NCBI RefSeq assembly: GCF_014640435.1
Contig: NZ_BMGY01000010.1
Location: forward strand, 34,735-98,734
DNA length: 64,000 nt
Source of the DNA: Hymenobacter frigidus
GTDB lineage: Bacteria > Bacteroidota > Bacteroidia > Cytophagales > Hymenobacteraceae
Direction of reading: 5' to 3'
In this document: positions 25,175-33,495 of the stretch, in pieces
Layout: the number at the start of each line of letters is the position of its first letter
Position numbering within the stretch: the stretch's first letter is position 1
The notes under the pieces: model-generated
What the model saw: the letters and a program-made list of their open reading frames with translations, nothing else
What the model was told of the DNA's origin: nothing
Databases searched by the model: none
Translations under genes and position numbers: made by a program

Positions 25175-25177
25175 TAG
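24030..25177 (+). CDS. IS630 transposase made by -1 frameshift (orfA-orfB)
   Basis: OrfA (24030-24473, 147 aa) holds helix-turn-helix DNA-binding segments (RAIVKKGTHKSRTITRANALL, AGISSTQYHRLKRRYLDGG). OrfB in the -1 frame carries the DDE catalytic core: LCFDERPCQLL, VQDNYSTHS and GSWLNMAEIEFAAL, giving the D, D and E residues. The frames join at a run of seven A (24446-24452), a canonical A AAA AAA slippery heptamer in the orfA frame. The stop codon TAG (25175-25177) begins in the duplicated TA target, outside the element. All catalytic residues are intact, so the element may be active. Confidence 0.88.
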
Positions 25178-25508
25178 TTCAGCGCCGCCACGGCCCGTCC
25201 CTGCGTGGCCCGGCTTACGGCCAGTCTGCCCAGCGCGGCCAGCCACACGCGTAGCTCGCCCGGGGTGGCATCGGGCCGCTAGCGCAGGCGGCCAACTCGG
25301 CGCGGGTGGGCACATCCAGGCAAGGAGCCGGGTTCACTGCCCGCCGGCAGTGCCCGCCCGCTAACCGCTGGTAAGTTGGCAGTGCAGAAGCTTCCCAACA
25401 AAGGACAGCGACACGCGGGAATTGGACCGCTACTTGACGCACGGTGCGCCCGGGCTGCCCACAGGCAGCGGCCACCCGCTCCCGCAAACCCGATGAATAA
25501 GCCTTCAC
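25178..25508 (-). pseudogene. Decayed IS630-type transposase fragment
   Basis: The minus strand reads KAYSSGLRERVAAACGQPG then RTVRQVAVQF, matching the N-terminus of the transposase at 1-203. The frame then shifts and the expected continuation (AALP, GGPAPRLD) is lost. The piece ends at the target site of the intact IS630 element. No catalytic domain remains. The first codon is GTG in this copy. Confidence 0.7.
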
Positions 25509-25899
25509 GCTAAAAGGTACCTGCAAAACCGTTAATTATCCTAAAAAATGCTTTAATTAGTATTGCGTTGTACAGAACCACACTATTCCGCAACCACGCC
25601 TACCGTTAGCAGTTCTCAACCTGGCAGTCAAATATATCTACTTTTAACAGTATTCAAAAACACTGTCCCATTCAGAGATTATATTCCTAAATCGAGAATG
25701 CGACCCATATACACTCGCAATCTGACCTCGTATTAAATTCGCAGGCAGTTTGTTTGGGCATATTTTTTATCATCTGCCCCCGTTGTGTCGTATTTTTGCA
25801 ATATAATTTTTCTAATACTAAGCAAAACTTATTCAAATACGTATTGACGAGTAGGCAAGCTCCCCTCACGGGTTCGCCTTCCGCCGCCACACTAATTTT
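25509..25899. other. A/T-rich intergenic region before the NtrC-type regulator
   Basis: About 390 bases that are clearly more A/T-rich than the surroundings, with no convincing gene. It contains a putative promoter box at 25791-25798. Confidence 0.5.
25791..25798 (+). promoter_or_regulatory. Putative -7 promoter box TATTTTTG
   Basis: TATTTTTG matches TAnnTTTG and lies about 100 bases before the NtrC-type regulator start. No convincing TTG element was seen at -33. Confidence 0.45.
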
Positions 25900-27258
25900 A
25901 TGACGCTATATTCACCTTTTAAGATTTTTGTGGTTGAGGACAACGAGTGGTACGGCGAGCTTCTCGTGCACCGCCTAAGTCAGAATCCGAACCACAGCGT
26001 GCACCGGTTCTCGACGGCCCAGGCCTGCCTCGAACAGCTGGGGGAGATGCCCGATTTTATCACCCTCGACTACTCGCTTCCCGATGCCAAGGGCGAGCAG
26101 CTGCTGCGTCAGATTTCTGACCGCCTACCGGGCACCGAAATCCTGGTTATCTCCGGGCAGGAAGACGTGGGCACCGCCGTGCGGATGCTGCAGCAAGGGG
26201 CCTACGACTACCTGGTGAAAGACGGCAACACCCTGGACCGGCTATGGAACATAGTGGGCAAAGTGGAGCAACAGGTGCTTCTGCGGCGCGAAAACACTCA
26301 GCTGCGACAGCAAATCGGGGCCCGCTACGGTCCGGGCCAGGCTATCCTCGGCGAGCACCTGCTGGTGCAGCAGGTGCTCACGCTTATTGCCAAGGCAGCG
26401 CGCACGTCCATCACGGTGAGCGTGAGCGGCGAAACCGGCACCGGCAAGAATTTGGCCGCTAAGACCATCCACTTTCAGTCAGACCGCGCCGCGCGGCCGT
26501 TCGTGGCCGTCAACATGGCGGCTATTCCGCATGAATTAATTGATAGCGAACTATTTGGGCACGAGAAAGGGGCGTTTGCCGGTGCCGTGGCGCGGCGCGT
26601 GGGCCGGCTGGAAGAAGCCAACGGCGGCACCCTGTTTCTGGATGAAATTGCGGACCTCGACCTGAGCCTGCAAGCCAAGCTGCTGCGCGTGCTACAGGAG
26701 CGGAAAGTACCCCGCGTGGGCGGTAGTCAGCACGTTGCCTTCGATGTGCGCCTGATAGTGGCCACCCACCGCGACCTGCTGGTTGAAGTGCAGGCCGGCC
26801 GCTTCCGCGAGGATTTGTACTACCGCCTGCTGGGCCTGCCCATTGCGCTGCCCCCGCTCCGCCAGCGCGGCACCGACATTCTGCTGCTGGCCGATGTGTT
26901 CGTGCGTGAGTTTTGTAATTTCAATAACCTGCCCCCGCGCCAACTCACCGAATCAGCCCGCAAGCAGCTTATGGCCCACACTTTTCCGGGCAATGTGCGC
27001 GAGCTGAAGGCCGTGGTGGAGCTGGCCACGGTGCTGGCCGATGGGGAACAGATTCAGGCCGCCGACCTGTCCCTGCGCTCGGGAAAGGCCTCGATTGGGG
27101 TCTGCAGCCAATTGTCGCTGCGCGACCAGACGACGGCGATTGTGCAGGGCTGCCTCGATGAGATGGGCGGCGATGTGCTGGCCGTGGCTGCGCGCCTGCA
27201 AATCGGCAAGTCTACTATTTACCGTATGATACAGCAGCAGGAGCTGCACATAAGCTAG
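25900..27258 (+). CDS. NtrC-type response regulator with altered GAFTGA loop
   Basis: A 452-residue regulator. Its receiver (1-125) has phospho-acceptor D57 in TLDYSLPDAKG. The AAA+ domain (about 148-385) shows Walker A GETGTGKN (177-184), Walker B GGTLFLDEIADL and the arginine-finger segment RFREDLYYRL (301-310). A Fis-type HTH (about 426-449, LAVAARLQIGKSTIYRMI) ends the protein. The loop that contacts sigma-54 reads GAFAGA (224-229) instead of GAFTGA. Loss of that threonine usually abolishes sigma-54 activation, so this protein may work with another sigma factor or only bind DNA. The next gene, a hybrid kinase 92 bases downstream, is a plausible partner. Confidence 0.92.
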   Translation: MTLYSPFKIFVVEDNEWYGELLVHRLSQNPNHSVHRFSTAQACLEQLGEMPDFITLDYSLPDAKGEQLLRQISDRLPGTEILVISGQEDVGTAVRMLQQGAYDYLVKDGNTLDRLWNIVGKVEQQVLLRRENTQLRQQIGARYGPGQAILGEHLLVQQVLTLIAKAARTSITVSVSGETGTGKNLAAKTIHFQSDRAARPFVAVNMAAIPHELIDSELFGHEKGAFAGAVARRVGRLEEANGGTLFLDEIADLDLSLQAKLLRVLQERKVPRVGGSQHVAFDVRLIVATHRDLLVEVQAGRFREDLYYRLLGLPIALPPLRQRGTDILLLADVFVREFCNFNNLPPRQLTESARKQLMAHTFPGNVRELKAVVELATVLADGEQIQAADLSLRSGKASIGVCSQLSLRDQTTAIVQGCLDEMGGDVLAVAARLQIGKSTIYRMIQQQELHIS

Positions 27259-27350
27259 AGAGCGAAACCAGGTGGCCACCGTATTACGCTTTACCTTGTT
27301 ATCGTTACTCCTGCTCCCCCTTCACTATCCCGCCTCGTAGCTCCTGACTA

Positions 27351-30224
27351 ATGCGCCGCTCCCGCTTATCCCGCTCGTCACGCAGGGCCGCCGTGCCAGC
27401 AGTGCGACGAATAGTGGCCTCGGCCAACGGCTTGCCCCCAACGGCGGCCAGTGCGCCCCCGTTTGGGCCTTACCTGGCCGATAAGGTACCCCTCATCCTG
27501 TTCAGCTACGATATTGTGTACCGGCGGCTGCTGCACTGCAACCAGCACTGCCACACCGTACTGGGGTTCAGCAGCCAGGAGCTGCTGGATTTGGGGACTA
27601 CCCTTCGCTCCGAACTGATACATCCGGACTCGCTGACCAAGCTGCGGGGGCAAAACCTGAATAAAAGGCTGGCCCTGGGGCGGCCGCTGAGCTGGGACTG
27701 CCAGGTGCGGCACCGCGACGGCAGCTGGCGGTGGCTGCGCATGCGAGTGCGCGCTTCCGCCATTGGCCCGGATGGACACGTGCGGGAGATTATGGGCAGT
27801 GCGGAGGATGTGACGCGCCACCGCGCCACCCTGGACGAGCTCCGCCACAACCGACACCTGCTGCGGCAGGTAACCGACCTGGCCCCGAACGTAATTTACA
27901 TCTACGACCTGCACCAGAACCGCACTACCTACGTCAACGAACGGGTGGAATCGCTGCTGGGGTACAGCAGCGCGGAAATGCTGGCGTTTGAGAGCGGCTC
28001 GCTACTGAGTACAGTGATGTCAGCAGAAGTGAAGGGAAAATTCGAGGCCTACATGGCAGAAGTGGCGAAGCTGCCAGATGGCAAGACCCGCGTACTGGCA
28101 TACCCCGTGCGGCACCGCAACGGCACCCTGCGCTGGCTGCGCACCACCACCACGCCCTTCGCCCGCGCCACCGATGGCACCGTGCGCAGCCTTATTGGCG
28201 TAGCCGAAGACATTACCGAGCAGCGTGCGGCCGATGAGCAGAGCCAGGCGGCTACCCTGCGCCTGGCTGAGCAGTACCGCTTGTTCCGCCAGGTTATCGA
28301 CACCCTGCCCCACCCCATCTCCCTCAAGGACGACCACGGCAACTACCAGCTGGCCAACCAGGCCACGGCCGACCTGTTCGGGCTGTCCATAGAGGACTTG
28401 ATGCAATACGGCACCGCCAATACGCCGTTCACCAACATTCCGGACCTCACGTCCTGCCACCGCCAGGACCAGCAGGTGCTGGCCACCGGCCAGGACTCCA
28501 CTCGGGAAGAGTCTTACCTCGATACCCAGGGGTTGCTCGCGTGGTTTATCAGCGTGAAGCGGCTGTTTGTGGATGGCAACGAGGTGCGGCACGTGCTGGG
28601 CATCAGCACCAACATCACCGAGCTCAAGCACACCCAACAGGCGCTGGAAGCAGCCATTGCCACGGCCAAGGTGAATGCCCAAGCTAAGGAAGATTTCCTG
28701 GCCAACATGAGCCACGAAATTCGTACGCCACTGCACGGCATTCTGGGCCTGACCGGGGTACTGGCCAAAACCACGCTCAGCCGAAGCCAGCACGACTACC
28801 TGGGCCTGCTGGGCGAATCGGCCGAACACCTGCTGATGGTACTGAACGACGTGCTGACCACGGCCCGGCTCGGGGCCGGCAAGCTGCAGCCCGAGTCCAT
28901 TGCCTTCCGGCCCGCCAACGTGCTCACCGGCTGTGCGGCCCTGCTCCGGCCCCGCGCCCGCGAAAAGGGCCTGCGCCTGCGCGTGGACATGCCCGACACC
29001 CTGCCGGAAGTTTTTGGCGATTCCCACCGCCTGCGGCAGGTGCTACTCAACCTGGTCAGTAATGCCATCAAGTTCACCGCCACGGGCCAGGTGCGGCTGC
29101 GCTGCCAGGCCGGCACCGCGCCCGTTGGCCACCCCGTACTCAGTGATACCGTCTGGCTGCAGTTTACGGTGAGCGACACGGGGGTTGGTATTCCCTCCGA
29201 AACCCTGGATAAGGTATTCGAGCCGTTTGCGCAGGCCGCCGCCAGCACCGACCGCGAATACGGCGGCACCGGCCTGGGCCTGAGTATTTCCGACGGCCTC
29301 GTAACCCTCATGGGGGGCATGCTGCGGGTGTGCAGCGAAGTAGACCAGGGCAGCACCTTTGCCTTCACCCTGGCCTTTCGGCCGGTGCCGGTGGCTGCGC
29401 CGGGGCCAGACAGCCTCCCGGCGCTGGCCCCCGCCAGCCCGGCCACGGGTCGCATTTTGCTGGTCGAAGACAACCTGGTAAATAGCCTGCTGGCCGAAAC
29501 CGTGCTGCGCAACTGGGGCTGGGAAGTGACCACGGCAGCCAGCGGCCCGGCGGCTATCAAGCTATTTGAGTTCCGGCCTTTCGACCTGGTGCTAATGGAC
29601 ATTCAGATGCCGGGCATGGATGGTGAAACCGCCGCCCGCGCCCTGCGCGAGCACTCCAACCCCGTTCAGGCGGCCACGCCCATTATTGCCCTCACGGCCC
29701 GCGCGCAGGCCGGCGAGGCCGAGCGCCTGCAAGCCGCTGGCTTTGCCGGCTACCTGGCCAAGCCCTACCGCGAAGAGCAGCTACTCCAAACCATGCAAGC
29801 CGTATTGGCCCGTCAGCACCGGCCCACCGGCCCCGAACCCGCTTCTAACCCTCTTTCTGCAATGCCTGCTCCCTCTCCACTCTACGACCTGAGCAATGTA
29901 CGCCAACTGGTGCGCCACGACGAAGCCATTACGCGGCGCCTGGCTTGGGCTTTTATCGAAACCACGCCCGCCATTCTCACCGCCCTCGACGAAGCCCTCA
30001 CCAAGGCCGACTGGGAAGCCGTGGGCGATGCCGCCCATCACCTCAAAAGCTCCCTCGATGGCTTGGGAGTAGAAAGCCTGCGCCTCGTTATCCGGGAAGT
30101 GGAAGCCTACGGCGACAGCCCCCCCGAACCTGCCCAAGCCGCCCAACAGGTAGCCCTGGTGCGGGCCACCACCGAAAAGGTGATGACCGCCCTGCGCAGT
30201 GAGTTTCCGGAGCACCAGGCCTGA
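27351..30224 (+). CDS. PAS-rich hybrid histidine kinase with receiver and HPt domains
   Basis: A 957-residue phosphorelay protein with no obvious membrane helix, so probably a cytosolic sensor. After a basic, disordered N-terminus there are three PAS domains (about 45-160, 165-295 and 310-440), the first two ending in PAC-like SAEDVT and AEDIT motifs. The DHp His is in ANMSHEIRTPLHG. The ATPase has NLVSNAIKFT, DTGVGIP and YGGTGLGLSIS. A receiver follows (LLVEDNLVNS, LVLMDIQMPGMDG, LAKPYR). The C-terminal HPt has the phospho-histidine in AAHHLKSSLDGLG. The signal is unknown. It is collinear with the NtrC-type regulator upstream. Confidence 0.92.
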   Translation: MRRSRLSRSSRRAAVPAVRRIVASANGLPPTAASAPPFGPYLADKVPLILFSYDIVYRRLLHCNQHCHTVLGFSSQELLDLGTTLRSELIHPDSLTKLRGQNLNKRLALGRPLSWDCQVRHRDGSWRWLRMRVRASAIGPDGHVREIMGSAEDVTRHRATLDELRHNRHLLRQVTDLAPNVIYIYDLHQNRTTYVNERVESLLGYSSAEMLAFESGSLLSTVMSAEVKGKFEAYMAEVAKLPDGKTRVLAYPVRHRNGTLRWLRTTTTPFARATDGTVRSLIGVAEDITEQRAADEQSQAATLRLAEQYRLFRQVIDTLPHPISLKDDHGNYQLANQATADLFGLSIEDLMQYGTANTPFTNIPDLTSCHRQDQQVLATGQDSTREESYLDTQGLLAWFISVKRLFVDGNEVRHVLGISTNITELKHTQQALEAAIATAKVNAQAKEDFLANMSHEIRTPLHGILGLTGVLAKTTLSRSQHDYLGLLGESAEHLLMVLNDVLTTARLGAGKLQPESIAFRPANVLTGCAALLRPRAREKGLRLRVDMPDTLPEVFGDSHRLRQVLLNLVSNAIKFTATGQVRLRCQAGTAPVGHPVLSDTVWLQFTVSDTGVGIPSETLDKVFEPFAQAAASTDREYGGTGLGLSISDGLVTLMGGMLRVCSEVDQGSTFAFTLAFRPVPVAAPGPDSLPALAPASPATGRILLVEDNLVNSLLAETVLRNWGWEVTTAASGPAAIKLFEFRPFDLVLMDIQMPGMDGETAARALREHSNPVQAATPIIALTARAQAGEAERLQAAGFAGYLAKPYREEQLLQTMQAVLARQHRPTGPEPASNPLSAMPAPSPLYDLSNVRQLVRHDEAITRRLAWAFIETTPAILTALDEALTKADWEAVGDAAHHLKSSLDGLGVESLRLVIREVEAYGDSPPEPAQAAQQVALVRATTEKVMTALRSEFPEHQA

Positions 30225-30233
30225 CAGTTCCCC

Positions 30234-31328
30234 ATGATTGAACCTACTTCCTCCGCGCTTGCGCCCCCGGCCGCCCCCATCACCACCGATACCGTCGTTA
30301 TCGGGGCGGGACAGGCCGGGCTGGCCGCGGCGTACTACCTGCAGCAAGCCCACCTCGATTTCCGGGTGCTGGATGCCGGCCCCACGGCCGGGGCCGCCTG
30401 GGCCAGCCGCTACGATTCCCTTCGACTTTTTTCCCCGGCGTGGGCTAGCGGCCTGCCCGGCTATGCGTGGCCTACGCCACCACTGCACTACCCCAGCCGC
30501 GACGAAACCACCGCCTACCTGCGCGACTACGCCGCCCATTTTGGCTTCCCGCTCGAGCTGCAGCAACGCGCTACCTACCTGGCGGCGGCCCCAAATCGGG
30601 CCGGCTACGTGGTGCAGACAGCGGCGGGCGGCACCTACCACGCCCGCCGGGTTATTGTGGCCACCGGCCCCTACACCGCCCCCCACGTACCCGAGTGGGC
30701 CGCGCAACTACCGCCCAACGTAGCGCAGTTGCACAGCAGCGCCTACCAGCGGCCGGCCCAATTACCCGGCACGGGTCCCGTGGCCGTGGTGGGCAGCGGC
30801 AACTCGGCCCTGCAAATTGCGGCCGACATTGCCGGCACCGGCCGCGCGGTGGTAGTGGCGTTTGATGAGAAGACGCCCGCTATAGCCAACAATCAATTCA
30901 CCTGGGCTTTTCTGACGGCGACGCGCCTGTTGCGCGTGCCTCAGCACACGGCGCTGGGCCGCTTCATGATGCACCAGCCAGAACCCGTGGTGAGCGGCGA
31001 CCTCGCCCGCCTGCGCGGCTTCGCCAACGTCACGTTTATCGGGCGGGCCACGGCGGCACTGCCCACGGGTGAGCTGCAAGGCCAGCGGGCCACTTCGGCC
31101 CCACTGGCCGCCGTGGTCTGGGCCACCGGCTACCGGCCCGACTATGGTTGGATTGACTTACCCATTGTCAGCGCCGATGGGCAGCCGCAGCACCGCCGGG
31201 GCCTCACGGCCGCGCCGGGCGTGGCCTTCCTGGGCCTCAATTGGCTCGATAGCCGCAACTCGGCGCTGCTGAATGGGGCTGGGGCCGATGCCCGGCGTGT
31301 GGTAGCGGCCCTTTTGCGCACGCCGTAG
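30234..31328 (+). CDS. FAD/NAD(P)-dependent monooxygenase-like oxidoreductase
   Basis: A 364-residue flavoprotein of the flavin-containing monooxygenase / CzcO-like group. The FAD-binding Rossmann motif GAGQAGLAAAYYL is near the N-terminus (about 22-34). The second, NAD(P)-binding, motif is VVGSGNSALQIAADIAG in mid-chain. WATGYRPD is the conserved ATG(Y) segment between the domains. The substrate cannot be inferred. It starts 9 bases after the hybrid kinase, so it is probably in the same transcript. A small membrane peptide gene and a terminator follow. Confidence 0.85.
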   Translation: MIEPTSSALAPPAAPITTDTVVIGAGQAGLAAAYYLQQAHLDFRVLDAGPTAGAAWASRYDSLRLFSPAWASGLPGYAWPTPPLHYPSRDETTAYLRDYAAHFGFPLELQQRATYLAAAPNRAGYVVQTAAGGTYHARRVIVATGPYTAPHVPEWAAQLPPNVAQLHSSAYQRPAQLPGTGPVAVVGSGNSALQIAADIAGTGRAVVVAFDEKTPAIANNQFTWAFLTATRLLRVPQHTALGRFMMHQPEPVVSGDLARLRGFANVTFIGRATAALPTGELQGQRATSAPLAAVVWATGYRPDYGWIDLPIVSADGQPQHRRGLTAAPGVAFLGLNWLDSRNSALLNGAGADARRVVAALLRTP

Positions 31329-31437
31329 CAATGCCCTAATGTTGTTGAAACCCAGCCGGGCGTTTTATGGTTGAACCATCATAAGCCGCTTCCGGAAGCA
31401 AGCAGCTGCTTTTTCACCCGCTTTTATATCCTTTATC

Positions 31438-31545
31438 ATGTTTATTTTCATGCTGGGCCTTTTAGTGGCCACTGCCATCCTCGCACTCAAAACGGTATCG
31501 AACGCCAAAGAAATGCTAGTTCCCGTGCCCGTTCGGGTTAAGTAG
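31438..31545 (+). CDS. 35-residue single-helix membrane peptide
   Basis: A short frame, MFIFMLGLLVATAILALKTV followed by a mixed, proline- and valine-rich tail (VPVPVRVK). The first 20 residues form one transmembrane helix, followed by a lysine. It ends 19 bases before a strong terminator. A second peptide of similar size and design occurs at 39511-39621. No family can be named. Confidence 0.55.
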   Translation: MFIFMLGLLVATAILALKTVSNAKEMLVPVPVRVK

Positions 31546-31563
31546 CACTCCTGCGGTTTTTTA

Positions 31564-31599
31564 CATAAAAAAGGCAGCCCAACGGCTGCCTTTTTTATG
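31564..31599. terminator. Bidirectional intrinsic terminator
   Basis: CATAAAAAAGGCAGCC pairs with GGCTGCCTTTTTTATG around a four-base loop. It separates the rightward small-peptide gene from the leftward T9SS-tail gene and has T-runs both ways. Confidence 0.9.
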
Positions 31600-31622
31600 C
31601 TAATTGTAAAAGCGAAGTCAGG

Positions 31623-32012
31623 TTATCGAATAACCAGTTTGCACATCTGACTGGTGTTGTCGGCTTCGAGGCGTACATAGTACAAACCGTTGGCAAACTT
31701 ACTGAGGTCGAGCATCTTCGTGTACCGGTCGTTCATTTCGGTAAGCGTTTCGCGGTACATTACCGAACCGATAACGTTGAGTACGCTCAACTCCACTTTC
31801 TTGCCTTGCAGGTTGCTGATGGTGAGGTGCACGATGCCGGTGCTGGGATTTGGGTACACCAGCAAGGTTTTATTGTCTTCAACGGGTTTACCTTGCTGCC
31901 CGGGACGAGCAGTGGCAGCGGCCGAAGCAGCGGGTACGGTAGTCATTAGCGGGCCCAAGCCGAAGCTCAGACAAGCTACCAGTAGAATAGGGAAGAGTAG
32001 GCGTTGCATCAT
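31623..32012 (-). CDS. Small secreted protein consisting mainly of a T9SS sorting domain
   Basis: A 129-residue protein with an N-terminal signal peptide (about 1-30, ending ASAA) and a short linker. About 80 residues then match the type A C-terminal sorting domain of the type IX secretion system: VYPNPSTGIVHLTIS, then SVLNVIGSVMY, and a final NGLYYVRLEADNTS with the terminal KLVIR. In this phylum such domains normally end large exported enzymes or adhesins. Here there is no cargo domain. It may be a remnant of a larger gene or a natural minimal T9SS substrate. It is monocistronic, with a terminator shared with the opposite strand. Confidence 0.85.
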   Translation of the reverse strand: MMQRLLFPILLVACLSFGLGPLMTTVPAASAAATARPGQQGKPVEDNKTLLVYPNPSTGIVHLTISNLQGKKVELSVLNVIGSVMYRETLTEMNDRYTKMLDLSKFANGLYYVRLEADNTSQMCKLVIR

Positions 32013-32151
32013 AGTAATAATTAGTGGTTAACCAAAACCGACACGGGGCTAAATAACTTAACGAACAGTGTTGATTTTAGTTGACAAAGGTACGGCGGTT
32101 TGACCGTCAGGCCTACTGAAACATACGGAAAACGCGATAAACTACGGCGTT

Positions 32152-33306
32152 TTGGCGGCCACGGTTCTCATTTTCACGACCAATTTGGTGGATATTCTTT
32201 TGATTGGCGGCGGATTGGCGGGCCTGGCGGCGGCCCTGGACTTGGCCGGGCGCGGGCACCGCGTAGCCGTGGTGGAGCGGAAGCAGTACCCGTTTCACAA
32301 AGTATGCGGCGAGTACGTGAGCAACGAAGTGCTGCCCTACCTGCGCCGCCTCGGGGCCGACCCGGCGGAGCTGGCTCCGGCGGCCATTGGCCAGTTCCTG
32401 CTCTCGTCGCCGGGTGGGCGCACCCTCAATAGTCGGCTCGACCTGGGCGGCTTTGGCGTGAGCCGCTACCTGCTCGACGATTTTCTGTACCAGCGGGGCT
32501 TAGCCCGGGGCGTGACTTTTCACCTGAAAAGCACCGTGACGGATGTAGCCTTTGACTCGGCCACCGACCAGCACCGCGTGACCCTGGCCGACGGCCGCCA
32601 GCTCCCGGCCCGCGTGGTGCTGGGCACCTATGGCAAGCGCGCCAACCTGGACCGGCAGCTGCAACGGTCCTTTTTTGCCCAGCGCTCGCCCTACCTCGGG
32701 GTGAAGTACCACCTGCGCCTGCCGGGCTTCCCGCGCGATGTGATTGCGCTGCACAATTTCGCCGATGGCTACGCCGGTATTTCGGCCATTGAGGACGACA
32801 AGCTGTGCTTCTGCTACCTCACTACCCGCCAAAACCTGAAGCGCCACGGCACCATTCCGGCGATGGAAGCGGCCGTACTGGCCAAAAACCCGCACTTGCG
32901 CGAGATTCTGACCTCGGCCGAAGTGCTGTATCCGCAGCCCGAGGTCATCAATGAAATATCCTTCGCGCCTAAACGGCCCGTGGAGCAGCATGTGCTGATG
33001 TGCGGCGACGCGGCGGGCCTCATCACGCCGCTGTGCGGCAACGGCATGGCCATGGCCCTGCACGGCGCGGCGCTGGCCGCTGATGCGGCACACCATTTTC
33101 TGGCGGGCAAAACAACCCGCGCCACCATGGAAACCCAGTATGCCCAGACTTGGAATGCGCAGTTTGGGGCACGGCTGCGGGTGGGCCGGGCGGTGCAGCG
33201 GCTGTTTGGCGGGCCGGTGCTGAGCGAGGCCGTGGTGGGCGGCCTGCGCCACTGGCCCGGGGCTGTGCAGGCCCTGATGCGCCGCACCCACGGCACGCCG
33301 TTTTAG
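32152..33306 (+). CDS. FAD-dependent oxidoreductase of the geranylgeranyl reductase-like group
   Basis: A 384-residue flavoprotein. The dinucleotide-binding motif DILLIGGGLAGLAAALDLAGRG is at the N-terminus, followed by VVERKQYPFHKVCGEYVS, typical of geranylgeranyl reductase-type and aromatic hydroxylase-like proteins. The C-terminal FAD motif is MCGDAAGLITPLCGNGMAMAL. The start is uncertain: TTG at 32152 is the longest and GTG at 32188 gives MVDILLIGGG. It is the first of three collinear genes, followed by a type III polyketide synthase and a methyltransferase. It therefore probably oxidises or reduces the polyketide or its precursor. Confidence 0.82.
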   Translation: MAATVLIFTTNLVDILLIGGGLAGLAAALDLAGRGHRVAVVERKQYPFHKVCGEYVSNEVLPYLRRLGADPAELAPAAIGQFLLSSPGGRTLNSRLDLGGFGVSRYLLDDFLYQRGLARGVTFHLKSTVTDVAFDSATDQHRVTLADGRQLPARVVLGTYGKRANLDRQLQRSFFAQRSPYLGVKYHLRLPGFPRDVIALHNFADGYAGISAIEDDKLCFCYLTTRQNLKRHGTIPAMEAAVLAKNPHLREILTSAEVLYPQPEVINEISFAPKRPVEQHVLMCGDAAGLITPLCGNGMAMALHGAALAADAAHHFLAGKTTRATMETQYAQTWNAQFGARLRVGRAVQRLFGGPVLSEAVVGGLRHWPGAVQALMRRTHGTPF

Positions 33307-33495
33307 CTCAATTCTTGGAAAAAACCTGGCGTCAGTGCCCAAAACACCACAATGTTATTGGCACTATTTTATGGAAGCAAAGCGTAAAGCTGTTTGCTTT
33401 ACCGTAAGTAGTCTGCACATTGCCCTTGCGCCCGGCCCGGTGGGGTTTTTAACAACTGGTCTACCTCGTTTTATCATTCGTAATTATCTTTCGGC
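33307..33495. other. Intergenic region before the polyketide synthase
   Basis: About 190 bases with no gene. A/T-rich sequence directly upstream of the ATG includes TTATCTTTCGG, one base off the TAnnTTTG box, so the synthase may have its own promoter besides read-through from the flavoprotein gene. Confidence 0.35.

Noticed and set aside
25687-25890. 67-codon minus-strand frame before the NtrC-type gene
   Set aside because: Low-complexity region with a promoter box for the plus strand and no recognisable domain.
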